A stretch of 64,000 bases of DNA from JABDEZ01 sp965276955 (GCA_965276955.1 CBDIBP010000006.1:1-64000), one strand, 5' to 3'; shown: positions 16,839 to 25,574, counted from the first letter of the stretch. A program made the numbers and translations. The notes: generated by a model not told the origin, from the letters alone.

Positions 16839-18068
16839 ATGTCTATCGCAATCACTTTAGATAAATCTACTTTTCAGAGTTTAAGCCACGACGAACTCGT
16901 CCAGCTACAAAGGTATTATATTGTGAATGTTAGCCCGTTACTGGTGCTTGAAATCTTGGGGGATTTATCGAAAGAAACAGATAAGTCAAAGAAACTTCCT
17001 AAAGATGTCGTCATTAGCTTAGCTAATAAAATTTTCCCCTTCAATACTTTTGTTAATGCTGATTATAAAAAGCTTTTAGAATTTTCTTTAATTGACGACA
17101 AAAATACTTTTAGCAACCGACCCTTCTTAGAAGCTGCCAAGTCAATAAAAACTAACGTAAGGCAAGGACTTGTGTTTGAAGAAACACCACAAGAGAAATC
17201 TATTAGAAATTGGAAAGACGGAAATTTTAGTTCGTTAGACGAAATTACATCCTGGTTTTGGCGGGCGCAAACCACTTCGGAAACTGTAATTGAGGAGTTT
17301 AAAGACAAGCTGAGCCTGTTTTCAAAAATTCTGTTAGAAGAAAGAAACGGCGATAACAATAAAAATTTGTTTGTCTTGAGGGATATGTTATTTCTTGAGC
17401 TAAATAAAGAAGAAAATCAAAAACAATATTTAGGATTTATTGTGGATTTCTTTGGTATTGATTATAACGTAGCTAGTAAAATTTTTTATAGATGGGAAAG
17501 TGGCAACTTCAAATCCGTATCTGAATTTTCTTCCTACGGATTTTTTTGCCTTAGCATTGTAGCAATGTATTATGTAGGAATAAATAATAATCTACTTAGC
17601 GAAAGGAAGACTAATTTATTAGATTTAGAATATCTATATTATACTCCTTGTTGTCGTGTTTTTAGTACCGGAGATAAATTCTTGATCAGTTTGTTTAATC
17701 TTATCCAGCCTGCCGATGTTGAATTCATTTCGTCAATTTCATTAAAAAATGATTTAAATAAGTTTCATCAATACCAAATCGAAGCTGGCGAGGTAAGCGA
17801 TTTGCCTCCTGATAAAAACACAGATACATTTAGAATATGGGACAAAGTTTTCGATTTAAAGCTTTCTGCTTTTCTTAAAGCGCATCCAAAAAGCCAAGAA
17901 GAATTGATAAAAGAATTTGAAGAAATTCTGCAAACTTCTGAAAGCAACGAGCAACAAAGTTTTGATGGTGAACCTGATTTTGTGACCAAAACATTTTATA
18001 TGCGACCAACTGATTTGTGTGTCTGTGGAAGTGGTAAACAATTGAAAGATTGCCATATGAAATTATAA
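16839..18068 (+). CDS. PIN-like protein with C-terminal SEC-C zinc motif
   Basis: A 409-residue soluble protein. The N-terminus (ITLDKSTFQSLSHDELVQL, then YIVNVSPLLVLEILGDLSK) has the arrangement of PIN-like nucleases: a first strand with an early Asp (LDKS) followed by a helix and a P-x-hh-x-E-I/L-x-x-DL segment. The middle is helical. The C-terminus CVCGSGKQLKDCH (C394, C396, C405, H406) is a SEC-C motif, a small zinc-binding module. PIN plus SEC-C architectures recur in accessory loci of bacteria and are suspected RNA-targeting effectors. With the HEPN-like gene 21 bases upstream it forms a two-gene unit closed by a shared terminator at 18082. Confidence 0.62.
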   Translation: MSIAITLDKSTFQSLSHDELVQLQRYYIVNVSPLLVLEILGDLSKETDKSKKLPKDVVISLANKIFPFNTFVNADYKKLLEFSLIDDKNTFSNRPFLEAAKSIKTNVRQGLVFEETPQEKSIRNWKDGNFSSLDEITSWFWRAQTTSETVIEEFKDKLSLFSKILLEERNGDNNKNLFVLRDMLFLELNKEENQKQYLGFIVDFFGIDYNVASKIFYRWESGNFKSVSEFSSYGFFCLSIVAMYYVGINNNLLSERKTNLLDLEYLYYTPCCRVFSTGDKFLISLFNLIQPADVEFISSISLKNDLNKFHQYQIEAGEVSDLPPDKNTDTFRIWDKVFDLKLSAFLKAHPKSQEELIKEFEEILQTSESNEQQSFDGEPDFVTKTFYMRPTDLCVCGSGKQLKDCHMKL

Positions 18069-18081
18069 GTCTCGCAAATTA

Positions 18082-18108
18082 AAAGGGCCTTCGATTTGAA
18101 AGCCCTTT
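18082..18108. terminator. Bidirectional hairpin terminator
   Basis: AAAGGGC (18082-18088) pairs with GCCCTTT (18102-18108), flanked by A- and T-rich bases on both sides. It separates the plus-strand SEC-C gene from the minus-strand regulator gene that ends at 18110. Confidence 0.65.
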
Positions 18109-18109
18109 A

Positions 18110-18511
18110 TCATTTAATTATATCCAGTATTACCAACTTCATTCTGTCGGTTACACTTGGGGCACTTATGTTCTTTTCCCAAGACGCCAGATTTCTGTTA
18201 CTAAAGCCCGTCACTTTTGAAAGCCTTTTATAGCTTAGCCCGTTCTCAAACCTATATTTCCGTATTTGGCCGCCAATGCTTTTGGTATCTATGGGAAACG
18301 GATAGTACCCTAAAAATTGTATTATGCTCGGGTAGTATTGAACCTGCGGTTCGCTTCGTCCGTTCTCCCATCCCGTAATAGTATCTTCACACATCTCAAA
18401 CAACTTAGCTACCTCCGACTGCAATAATTTGAGTTCCAGCCTGCGGTTTCGCAGGTGTTCTCCTATAGTCTGCGGATTTTCAATACCTTGCGAGGGTAAT
18501 GGGACAGACAT
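18110..18511 (-). CDS. Regulator with two tandem HTH (XRE-like) domains
   Basis: From the ATG at 18511 the product is 133 residues; an upstream ATG at 18532 would add seven. Two helix-turn-helix units follow each other. The first has IGEHLRNRRLELKLLQSEVAKLFE and DTITGWENGRSEP. The second has IGGQIRKYRFENGLSYKRLSKVTG and RNLASWEKNISAPS. Both carry the W-E-[NK] recognition pattern of Bacteroidota XRE proteins. It converges with the HEPN/PIN pair and its 5' end lies about 30 bases from the yifB junction, so it is the outermost gene of the island on this side. It may regulate the island; no target site is obvious. Confidence 0.72.
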   Translation of the reverse strand: MSVPLPSQGIENPQTIGEHLRNRRLELKLLQSEVAKLFEMCEDTITGWENGRSEPQVQYYPSIIQFLGYYPFPIDTKSIGGQIRKYRFENGLSYKRLSKVTGFSNRNLASWEKNISAPSVTDRMKLVILDIIK

Positions 18512-18540
18512 TTCCAAACCGCAGAAAGCCAACGCAGGTA

Positions 18541-19026
18541 TGCCCGTGTGGCTACTTCAATCATCCCGAAAAAGATTGTACGTGCTCACCCATGATAGTG
18601 CAAAAATACCTGAACAAAATAAGCGGACCTTTACTTGACAGGATAGACTTGCATGTGGAAGTAACCCCTGTGCCGTTCTCAGAGCTTACCTCTACAAGAT
18701 CTACAGAGCAAAGTGGCAGTGTACGCGAGCGCGTAATGAAAGCCCGCGAGATACAGACCGTCCGCTTTGCCAATGAACCAGGTATATACAGCAACGCCAT
18801 GATGGGCAGCAACCTGCTGAAGCGTATCTGCATCATATCGCCCGTAGGGCAAAACCTGTTGAAGACCGCCATGGACCGTCTCAACCTTAGCGCCCGCGCC
18901 TATGATCGTATACTTAAAGTATCCCGCACTATAGCCGACCTCGCCGGCACCGAAGACATTCGTCCCGAGCATTTGGCAGAAGCCATACAATATAGAAGTT
19001 TGGATAGAGAGGGCTGGGCTGGGTAA
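18541..19026 (+). pseudogene. yifB: yifB/comM-family Mg-chelatase-like ATPase, 3' remnant
   Basis: Recognisable YifB sequence starts abruptly at TGC 18541 with CPCGYFNHPEKDCTC, the Cys-rich motif normally preceded by MNP. It runs to the natural C-terminus (ADLAGTEDIRPEHLAEAIQYR, ending REGWAG) at TAA 19026. That is 161 residues of a family that is normally about 510, so roughly 350 residues including Walker A are missing. The sequence before 18541 has no YifB similarity and belongs to the island. Remaining motifs include SGPLLDRIDLHVEV (sensor/arginine-finger region). ComM/YifB proteins promote branch migration or integration of DNA during transformation in species where they have been studied; this copy cannot work as an ATPase. 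Confidence 0.85.
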
Positions 19027-19208
19027 GCAAACCAAATACAGACATTACACCTATTCTAAAACATGTGGGCATAATATTTACATTGCATCAATATATACAG
19101 ACCCTATGTTTTTACTGCTAAAACCACCATGCTGTACAATACGTATTTAAAGTCTATAGAATGGATAAAATTACATACAACTCTTAATAACTATCTAAAT
19201 TACTGCTG

Positions 19209-19622
19209 ATGAATGAAGCTACTATAGAGCGGGTATTACTTATAGACGATGACCCTGGCAATAACATGATAAGTAAGCTGTTTGTGAAAAAAGTATTGCC
19301 AGGTGTAGAAATTGTATCTTTTACGGAGCCCGAAGCCGGTATTGCCTATATCTTAGAGGCATATATTCACCATCCCATACCCACTATTTTATTGCTCGAT
19401 ATAAATATGCCTGTCCTTAATGGCTGGCAAGTGTTGGAGGCCCTTGGTAAGTTCGCAGAGGTGATAACGAGATACATAAAAATATTCATTCTCTCTTCAT
19501 CTGTTGATCCTGAAGATAAATTACGGGCTAAAAGTATCCCACTGGTTTCTGGCTACCTAGTGAAACCATTACGCGTAAACACATTTAAAGCCACGCTGGC
19601 GGGCGAGGAAACAGACGAATAA
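19209..19622 (+). CDS. Single-domain response regulator (REC)
   Basis: A 137-residue receiver domain without an output domain. Acidic pocket D13-D14-D15, phospho-acceptor Asp64 in LLLDINMPVLNGW, Ser/Thr in FILSSSVDP and the conserved Lys in YLVKPL are all present, so it should be phosphorylatable. Such Bacteroidota single-domain regulators signal by protein contact or phosphorelay. The next gene, 14 bases downstream, encodes a PAS protein with an H-box but no ATPase domain. The pair may be the middle of a relay whose kinase is elsewhere. Confidence 0.88.
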   Translation: MNEATIERVLLIDDDPGNNMISKLFVKKVLPGVEIVSFTEPEAGIAYILEAYIHHPIPTILLLDINMPVLNGWQVLEALGKFAEVITRYIKIFILSSSVDPEDKLRAKSIPLVSGYLVKPLRVNTFKATLAGEETDE

Positions 19623-19636
19623 ACCCAACCCATACT

Positions 19637-20218
19637 ATGAAAAACTTTGACCAAACTATACGTTTGCTGGAAAACGCAGCATACTACTACGTGATATGCA
19701 CCAGCATGGACAGCAATTACAGCTATATAAACAGTAATTATGCCAAAAGATTTAGCCATGTAGATAATAATTTCGTAGGCAAGCCATTTCATATCACCAT
19801 GCATCCTGATGATATTGCTGCTACCACTGCCGCAGGTCAAGCCTGCCTTATGGACAAGAACAAATTGGCCTCGGTAAGGATCCGCAAACACGACGGGAAG
19901 GGCGGCTATATCATCACCCAATGGGAGTTCAAAGGCATGTTTGATGACGATGGTAACCCGCAGGGTGTCTTTTGCCTGGGCTATGACATAACACAGTTTA
20001 TTACAGCGCTTGAAAAAAAGGACCTCATACTTACCGATATAGCATTTAGCCAGTCGCACGTAATAAGAAGACCATTGGCCAACATTATGGGCGTAGCAGA
20101 TGCACTAAAACATTACGATCTCCCTGCTGAAGTGAATGAACTTATAGATATCCTGCAGCAGAACGCCCTGGAACTGGACAGCGTTATAAGAGATACAGCT
20201 AAGAACATTTATTCTTAG
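19637..20218 (+). CDS. PAS-domain protein with H-box but no histidine-kinase ATPase domain
   Basis: A 193-residue soluble protein. Residues about 8-125 form a PAS fold with a PAC-like end (QWEFKGMFDDDGNPQGVFCLGYDITQF). Residues 130-190 form a helical hairpin with SQSHVIRRPLANIMG, in which His141 aligns with the phospho-acceptor of HisKA domains. The protein stops there: no N, G1 or G2 ATP-binding boxes follow, so it cannot autophosphorylate alone. It might dimerise with a full kinase, receive phosphate from one or act as a phosphatase. It lies 14 bases behind a single-domain response regulator. The 39568-41655 protein ends in the same way. Confidence 0.75.
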   Translation: MKNFDQTIRLLENAAYYYVICTSMDSNYSYINSNYAKRFSHVDNNFVGKPFHITMHPDDIAATTAAGQACLMDKNKLASVRIRKHDGKGGYIITQWEFKGMFDDDGNPQGVFCLGYDITQFITALEKKDLILTDIAFSQSHVIRRPLANIMGVADALKHYDLPAEVNELIDILQQNALELDSVIRDTAKNIYS

Positions 20219-20264
20219 CATATATAGCCGGTAGTGTACTCCCGCCTGGCTTTATTTGGCCTTT

Positions 20265-20300
20265 ACTCAACCCGTCGCCGTGCAAATGCGACGGGTGAGT
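20265..20300. terminator. Long GC-rich hairpin between convergent genes
   Basis: ACTCAACCCGTCGC (20265-20278) pairs with GCGACGGGTGAGT (20288-20300) around a nine-base loop, with one bulged A. It lies between the PAS gene and the DUF975 gene, which converge. A T-run is missing on both strands, so it may be a bidirectional terminator or another element. Confidence 0.45.
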
Positions 20301-20314
20301 GTGATCATGGCACT

Positions 20315-20935
20315 TTAAACATCGAACGAGAAATACTTCGGCTCTGTCTTCAGGTCATCATAAAACTTGGCCATGGTAACTTTACAATAAGGTATCAGCC
20401 AAAGGAAGCCGATACCCAGGGTAAGTATACAAGCAAGCCCCAGCAAAAAGAACCATAACCCCAGCACGAAAAGTTTGCCTTTGTAGCCATCCATCAATTG
20501 CTTGCTGCGGTCTATAGCTTCCCCTGGTGCTAAAGATGGGTCATCAGCAAGAATAAAAAATGTCATTGAATAAGATAATGCAGCAATGATACCTGGAACG
20601 ATAAGCAGTAACGTCCACAATATAATATAGATACCCATAAGCAGATAAGTGGCCAGCGCCTTTCCGAAAAAGTCGAATCCCCTGAACAATTGCGCGAGGC
20701 TGGCATCCTGTCCACGCCCTATTGAGAGAGAAAAGGTACAGAGGCCAAATTGAAAGGGGCCTGCCAACAAGATTATTATCAGCTGCCCCACTACGCGAAG
20801 GCCTGTAAGACTGAATGGAATAACGAGCGCCTGAAGACACAAAATATATACTACGAATGTCCCGACAGCCAATCCCCACTTGCCAGTGAGTGCTTCTCTC
20901 GCCATTCTCATCAGGTCAGTATTCTCTGTTTTCAT
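20315..20935 (-). CDS. DUF975 family membrane protein
   Basis: From ATG 20935 the product is 206 residues. After a cytoplasmic start (MKTENTDLMRMAREALTGKWG) there are five or so hydrophobic helices: VGTFVVYILCLQALVIPF, VVGQLIIILLAGPFQFGL, a segment near LATYLLMGIYIILWTLLL, VPGIIAALSYSMTFFILAD and VLGLWFFLLGLACILTLGIGFLWLIPY. The DDPSLAPGEAIDRSKQLMDGYKG loop is the signature of DUF975 proteins (P-x-[ST]-x-x-EA...S..LM.G.K). Function of the family is unknown. I chose the inner ATG because the family starts at the cytoplasmic helix; a start at 20974 would add 13 residues. Confidence 0.85.
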   Translation of the reverse strand: MKTENTDLMRMAREALTGKWGLAVGTFVVYILCLQALVIPFSLTGLRVVGQLIIILLAGPFQFGLCTFSLSIGRGQDASLAQLFRGFDFFGKALATYLLMGIYIILWTLLLIVPGIIAALSYSMTFFILADDPSLAPGEAIDRSKQLMDGYKGKLFVLGLWFFLLGLACILTLGIGFLWLIPYCKVTMAKFYDDLKTEPKYFSFDV

Positions 20936-21136
20936 CTTTTTATTTAAATGTAATAGATCACTGAGAACAAACAACTATCTGCATAGATAATTTGGCAGTA
21001 ATTAATATAACGTCGTTGATCGTAAACCACACGCTTTAGTTTGATCAAAGTGTTCGTGACGAACAGGAATTGGATAGATGCTGAAAATGTAGTAATAACA
21101 TTATTAAACCCACTATCAGCTATACCTTTGTGGCTT

Positions 21137-22222
21137 ATGAAGCAATTCTTTACTTTTTTATGCTCCTTGTTACCGATAGTAGTATTTGCCCAGCCTGCAG
21201 GATATTACTCCCCCGCGGCAGGCACTACAGGCCAGCCATTGCGCACAGCTTTATGCAGCATTATAAGACCGCACACCGCACTCACATATACACCAGGCTT
21301 GTGGAACGCTTACTATACTACTGATGTTAAACCTGATGGCAAACTTTGGGATGTGTACTCTGACGTCCCCGGTGGCACACCTGCATATGAATTTACCCTT
21401 GGCGCCAACCAGTGCGGCGGCAATAGCCCGTCGGCAGAAGGTGGCTGCTACAACCGGGAACATATATGGCCGCAAAGCAAATATGGGAGCGCTGCCCCCA
21501 TGGAAACAGACCTTTTCATTGTTTACCCTACCGACTACTTGGTAAACAACAGGCGTGGCGACTACCCATATGGGCAGGTAACAACAGCCACTCAAACGTT
21601 CACCAACGGGAGTAAAATAGGGACCAATACATATCCTGGCGCACCTGCTGGCTCTTGCTTTGAACCTGTTGATTCTTTTAAAGGCGACCTTGCACGCACG
21701 TACTTCTACATCTCCACATGCTATAAGAACGATAGCGCTGCCTTTACCACATGGGAAATGGCCACCCAGGCGAACCTGACCCCATGGACCATACAGATGC
21801 TGCTGGACTGGCACCACAATGACCCTGTAAGTAAAAAAGAAGTAGACAGGAACAATGCGGTATATGCCTTGCAGAACAATCGTAACCCCTTTATAGACCA
21901 CCCTGAGTACGCAGATTGCATATGGGGCACAGGTGATTGCAGGGCACTTAAAACGCCACAAATAACATTGCTTAAGAACAACTTTAGCATGTACCCTAAT
22001 CCAACTACGATCACTGTTACCATTAAATGGGCCTCGCATACAAGTAACGAGGACGTACAGATAGACATCATGGACCATACTGGCCGCGTGGTCTATACAC
22101 ACTGTGACCGATCAGGCAATGCTGATCTACTTGTACACATCGCCAACTGGAGCAAAGGTATTTACCTTGTTCGGGTAGTAACCTCTGCGGGAGTTGCTAC
22201 ACAAAAGTTGACCGTTCAGTAG
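21137..22222 (+). CDS. Secreted endonuclease I family nuclease with T9SS sorting domain
   Basis: From ATG 21137 the product is 361 residues, with a signal peptide (MKQFFTFLCSLLPIVVFA/Q). Residues about 40-270 match endonuclease I: YNREHIWPQSKYG carries the catalytic His in the REHxWP motif, followed by METDLFIVYPTDYLVNNRRGDYPYG, the conserved NNxRG element. KGDLARTYFYISTCYK and MLLDWHHNDPVSKKEVDRNNAVY then give further conserved Asp and His residues. The last 75 residues are a type A sorting domain (YPNPTTITVTIKW, MDHTGRVVY, KGIYLVRVVT). It probably degrades extracellular DNA and RNA for nutrients. The 32 extra residues from the upstream start at 21041 would bury the signal, so I reject that start. 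Confidence 0.9.
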   Translation: MKQFFTFLCSLLPIVVFAQPAGYYSPAAGTTGQPLRTALCSIIRPHTALTYTPGLWNAYYTTDVKPDGKLWDVYSDVPGGTPAYEFTLGANQCGGNSPSAEGGCYNREHIWPQSKYGSAAPMETDLFIVYPTDYLVNNRRGDYPYGQVTTATQTFTNGSKIGTNTYPGAPAGSCFEPVDSFKGDLARTYFYISTCYKNDSAAFTTWEMATQANLTPWTIQMLLDWHHNDPVSKKEVDRNNAVYALQNNRNPFIDHPEYADCIWGTGDCRALKTPQITLLKNNFSMYPNPTTITVTIKWASHTSNEDVQIDIMDHTGRVVYTHCDRSGNADLLVHIANWSKGIYLVRVVTSAGVATQKLTVQ

Positions 22223-22344
22223 TTACGTCAGCTTATTGCTGATAGAGGGTTTCGCAACTGTTGCCGCATAGCTGGTAAGACCATTGGATATTGAACAGAT
22301 ACTGCAATAATAATTCTGTTACATACTCGTTATGTTATCACAGT

Positions 22345-23037
22345 ATGTATCTATATAAACAACTCATTGTTTTATGCCTTTGCCTGCCTGCTTTATGCCA
22401 GGCGCAGGCCGATAAATTCAACTTTGGGCTATCCCTACCTTTGTATGTAAAGTATAATGCCATTGATGGGGAGAACAGGTTCCAGCGGTTGTTTGGCGCT
22501 ACCGGTATTGATGCCGTATTGAAAGTGAATGGTACTGAAGAAAATAGCATGGCGTTTGTAATGGCAATTGGCGAATTTGTTGATGTAAGGCCATTCCGGC
22601 TTGATGTGAATAGCAAGCTCACCACCAGCCTTACCTTCTTCAATATCAACCCTATGGTGTCCATACCATCTAAGTGGCCCTGCATCAGGTACAACCTCGG
22701 CTTCGGCCTTTTGGTGCGCATGGGGCAAGGCCTTGAGTTCTCTTCAGAGAATGCTACATCGTATCCGGGATATTACGCTACCAATTTAGATACCGTAGAT
22801 AAGATCCTCAACAACAACAGCAAAATCATCATACCCTTTATATCCGGTGGCGTATCGGCCGATATGGGCAGGCATTTCCAATTCCAGCTGACCATACAAC
22901 CAACTTTGTTCGACTTTTACGAACCTGGTACACACGTTAACTATGCTACCAGTTTTTCGAGACACGATTTTCTTCTCGCTTACCAGCCCGTTTATGTAGG
23001 GGTAAGGTTGTACTACTTTATACACCCTATTAAATAA
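22345..23037 (+). CDS. Putative outer-membrane beta-barrel-like protein
   Basis: From ATG 22345 the product is 230 residues with a signal peptide ending LCQAQ. The rest alternates short amphipathic strands (FNFGLSLPLYVKYNA, RFDVNSKL-like turns, IRYNLGFGLLVRMGQGLEFS, FQFQLTIQPTLFDFY) and ends VYVGVRLYYFIHPIK. Aromatic residues near strand ends are typical of outer-membrane barrels of the PorT/OMP_b-brl type. I cannot name a specific family. It stands alone between the endonuclease and serine hydrolase genes. Confidence 0.6.
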   Translation: MYLYKQLIVLCLCLPALCQAQADKFNFGLSLPLYVKYNAIDGENRFQRLFGATGIDAVLKVNGTEENSMAFVMAIGEFVDVRPFRLDVNSKLTTSLTFFNINPMVSIPSKWPCIRYNLGFGLLVRMGQGLEFSSENATSYPGYYATNLDTVDKILNNNSKIIIPFISGGVSADMGRHFQFQLTIQPTLFDFYEPGTHVNYATSFSRHDFLLAYQPVYVGVRLYYFIHPIK

Positions 23038-23132
23038 TATCGGGAATGACATATCATTTGATATTGCACTAAGCTCACTGTTGCTTTAATGGTGCATATG
23101 TTTTAGGTTGCAGTTGTTTAGATCATTAAATA

Positions 23133-24476
23133 ATGAACCGAAGCATATGTGCATGTAAGCATATTGTTACTACGCTTGTATCCCTACTTTGTTTTACCGT
23201 GGCTATGGCTCAGCATGCTGCTATAGATAGCGTGGTGAACAAAGAAATGACCAGGCAGCATATAGTGGGGCTTAGCGTGGGCATTGTACAGAACGGACAA
23301 GTGCTAATGAGCAAAGGATACGGCTATGCCAATGCGGAAGACGCTGTACCAGCTTCTGAAAACACGGTGTATAAGATCGGCTCGCTGAGTAAGCAGATAA
23401 TAGCTACCTGCATCATGCAACTGGAGGAGCAGGGCAAACTAAAATTATCAGATCCTATCCGAAAATATTTTAAGAAGGCGCCGGATGAATGGAATGCCAT
23501 CACCATCCGGAACCTGCTCAACCACACATCGGGCATAGAGCGTGAGTCTCCTTTATTTAAATGGACAAAGAAGCAGCCTGATTCTTTGCTGATACATGCC
23601 ATATATAAAGACAAACTGCACTTTGCGCCCGGTACCAGCTGGGAGTATAGTAACATGAACTACTTCATATTGGCAGATATCATACGCAAAGTGAGCGGGC
23701 AAAGCTTTGAGCATTATACCAACAACTTCTTCGCTACCTACCAGCTTGACCATACCACTACCACTACCACTACTAAGGTAAAGGGCATTAAAGCAGCTGG
23801 ATATAATTACGACCAGGCTACCGGCAAAACTACCCAGGCCGATGACTTTGTAGCCCTGCGGCCAAGCGGTGCATTCTCCTCTTCCATTACCGATATGATA
23901 CGGTGGGATTCTCTGCAGCGGGCCGGCGCTATACTGACCACACAGGACTGGGCAAGGATGTGGGAAGACACCGTGGTAGCAGGGCATGCACCCAATGGCC
24001 TGAACTGGTACTATGGCTATGGATGGATGGTTACCAACTTTAAAGGGCATTACCTGGTACACCATGGTGGCAACACGCCTGGGTTCACCTGTGCGTACTG
24101 GAAACTTACCGACGACTCCACAGCTATAATAATACTTGCCAATACCAATGAAGTGGACCTGGACCGCATAGCCGGCAAAATATACAGCAAACTATTCCCC
24201 GGTTCTATAGCCACTACAGCGACCACTGACAATACTGATGAGTATGCAGGCGTTTACACTAATAACCTACTCTCTATGAAGATCATCATAACCAATGATG
24301 AAGGACAACTGACCGCACAGGCTACAGGCCAACCCTCTTTTCCTCTTACAAAAAGCGGGACCGATATTTACAAGTACGATGCAGGGGGTATAGAGCTGGA
24401 CTTCAACACCACTAAAAATGAAATGACATTGATACAGCACGGACAGCATTTCATTTTTGTAAGAGAGCAGAAATAA
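23133..24476 (+). CDS. Secreted serine hydrolase, beta-lactamase/class C family
   Basis: 447 residues with a signal peptide (cleavage near VAMA/Q27). The active-site motifs of the class C beta-lactamase/DD-peptidase family are all present: S84-L-S-K87 with the nucleophile, Y172-S-N174 (WEYSNMNYF), and HHGGNTPGF in place of the KTG box. Other family marks are LNHTSGI and RPSGAFSSSITDM. The last 95 residues (EYAGVYTNN...) form a small beta domain common in Bacteroidota members. These proteins act as peptidases or esterases in the periplasm; resistance to beta-lactams is not implied. It converges with the aminotransferase gene 27 bases away. Confidence 0.88.
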   Translation: MNRSICACKHIVTTLVSLLCFTVAMAQHAAIDSVVNKEMTRQHIVGLSVGIVQNGQVLMSKGYGYANAEDAVPASENTVYKIGSLSKQIIATCIMQLEEQGKLKLSDPIRKYFKKAPDEWNAITIRNLLNHTSGIERESPLFKWTKKQPDSLLIHAIYKDKLHFAPGTSWEYSNMNYFILADIIRKVSGQSFEHYTNNFFATYQLDHTTTTTTTKVKGIKAAGYNYDQATGKTTQADDFVALRPSGAFSSSITDMIRWDSLQRAGAILTTQDWARMWEDTVVAGHAPNGLNWYYGYGWMVTNFKGHYLVHHGGNTPGFTCAYWKLTDDSTAIIILANTNEVDLDRIAGKIYSKLFPGSIATTATTDNTDEYAGVYTNNLLSMKIIITNDEGQLTAQATGQPSFPLTKSGTDIYKYDAGGIELDFNTTKNEMTLIQHGQHFIFVREQK

Positions 24477-24503
24477 GCGTAAACACTTATACAAACTATA
24501 CCG

Positions 24504-25574
24504 CTAAGCGAACTTGCCTTGCAAACATGCTACCAGTTGCGCTACATCGGCTTCGGTATTGTAGTAGTGCATACTGATGCGTACTATGCCGCCGCGATTG
24601 GTTACCACAATATCATGTTGTTTTATCCAGTCTGACAGACCATCTTTATCTTTTAGTATCAGGATAGATGTGCGATGGTGCGTATCATAAGGGCCTACAA
24701 GCTGCAGCTTCAGGTTTTTGATCCCTACCAGCAATTGGGCGGTAAGCTGCATGTTGTGCTTTTCTATATTGCCTACTCCCAATTGAAGCTTATGAGCGAT
24801 GGCGGTCTCTAATACTGAGAGTCCACTCATATTAGGATGGCCGGGTTCAAAGCTTTGTACCGATGGTACGTACATCATAGTGCCGTTGCTATTCTTAAAG
24901 CTGTTGTTACCACCCACTACCGGTGGGTATTGCTCCAGAAAGCGATCGCTCATGTACATGATGCCGGTGCCAAAACCTGCATTCATCCATTTGTAATTGC
25001 TGCCTATAAGCACATCCATATGCTGGGTGGCGATGTTTATTGGGATAGCGCCCTGGCTCTGGGTAGTATCTACTATGAACCATATGCCGTGTTCTTTGCA
25101 CAGTGCGCCTATGCGCTCTATATCCAGCTTGTAGCCGGTATTGTACTGTACGTGGCTGATGGCCAAGAGGTCTATATTACCACTTTTTATTTGCTGCTCC
25201 ATTTGCGCTATGGGCAGGGTGAAACCGTCCTCATCATCTATCCACTGTATATCGAACTTGTTGATCTTGAACGGCTCGGTCAGCGATGGATAGTCGTGCC
25301 GGTAGAGCATAACGCGTTCTGTTCCCTTCAGCGACTGCACGGTACCATTCAGCGCCCAGGAAAAGTTGGGTATCATAGCTATGTTCTGTGCATTAGCCCC
25401 GATAAAAGAAGCTATGGCCTGGCGGATGCGTGGCTCATCGTTTGCCCGCCAGTGCTCGGAACTGGTACTGGCATTGGTAGATAACGAGGTATAGAACTTA
25501 TTTGCCGCAGCTATAGTAGCTGGTTCCAGCAGGCCACAGGCGGCGGTATTGAGGTACGTTATTTTATCGGGCAT
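24504..25574 (-). CDS. Class V aminotransferase / cysteine-desulfurase-like PLP enzyme
   Basis: 356 residues from ATG 25574. Fold-type I PLP signs: the start ITYLNTAACGLL, HVQYNTGYKLD, D169 in FIVDTTQSQGAIP (bonds the pyridine N) and K195 in GSNYKWMNAGFGTG (Schiff base). ASTSSEHW near residue 40 contributes the phosphate cup. No catalytic Cys loop typical of IscS is visible, so it is closer to the CsdA-like/isopenicillin-epimerase group, whose substrates vary. There is no signal peptide, so it is cytoplasmic. No neighbour indicates the pathway. Confidence 0.85.
   Translation of the reverse strand: MPDKITYLNTAACGLLEPATIAAANKFYTSLSTNASTSSEHWRANDEPRIRQAIASFIGANAQNIAMIPNFSWALNGTVQSLKGTERVMLYRHDYPSLTEPFKINKFDIQWIDDEDGFTLPIAQMEQQIKSGNIDLLAISHVQYNTGYKLDIERIGALCKEHGIWFIVDTTQSQGAIPINIATQHMDVLIGSNYKWMNAGFGTGIMYMSDRFLEQYPPVVGGNNSFKNSNGTMMYVPSVQSFEPGHPNMSGLSVLETAIAHKLQLGVGNIEKHNMQLTAQLLVGIKNLKLQLVGPYDTHHRTSILILKDKDGLSDWIKQHDIVVTNRGGIVRISMHYYNTEADVAQLVACLQGKFA

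Noticed and set aside
18518..18522. ACCGC pentamer near the yifB junction, identical to the AbaR target duplication as I recall it
   Set aside because: A five-base match is expected by chance, the junction lies about 20 bases away, and no Tn7-like transposition genes are in the window.
21251..22102. 283-residue minus-strand frame opposite the endonuclease gene
   Set aside because: Shadow frame; the plus strand has a full endonuclease I with signal and sorting domains.
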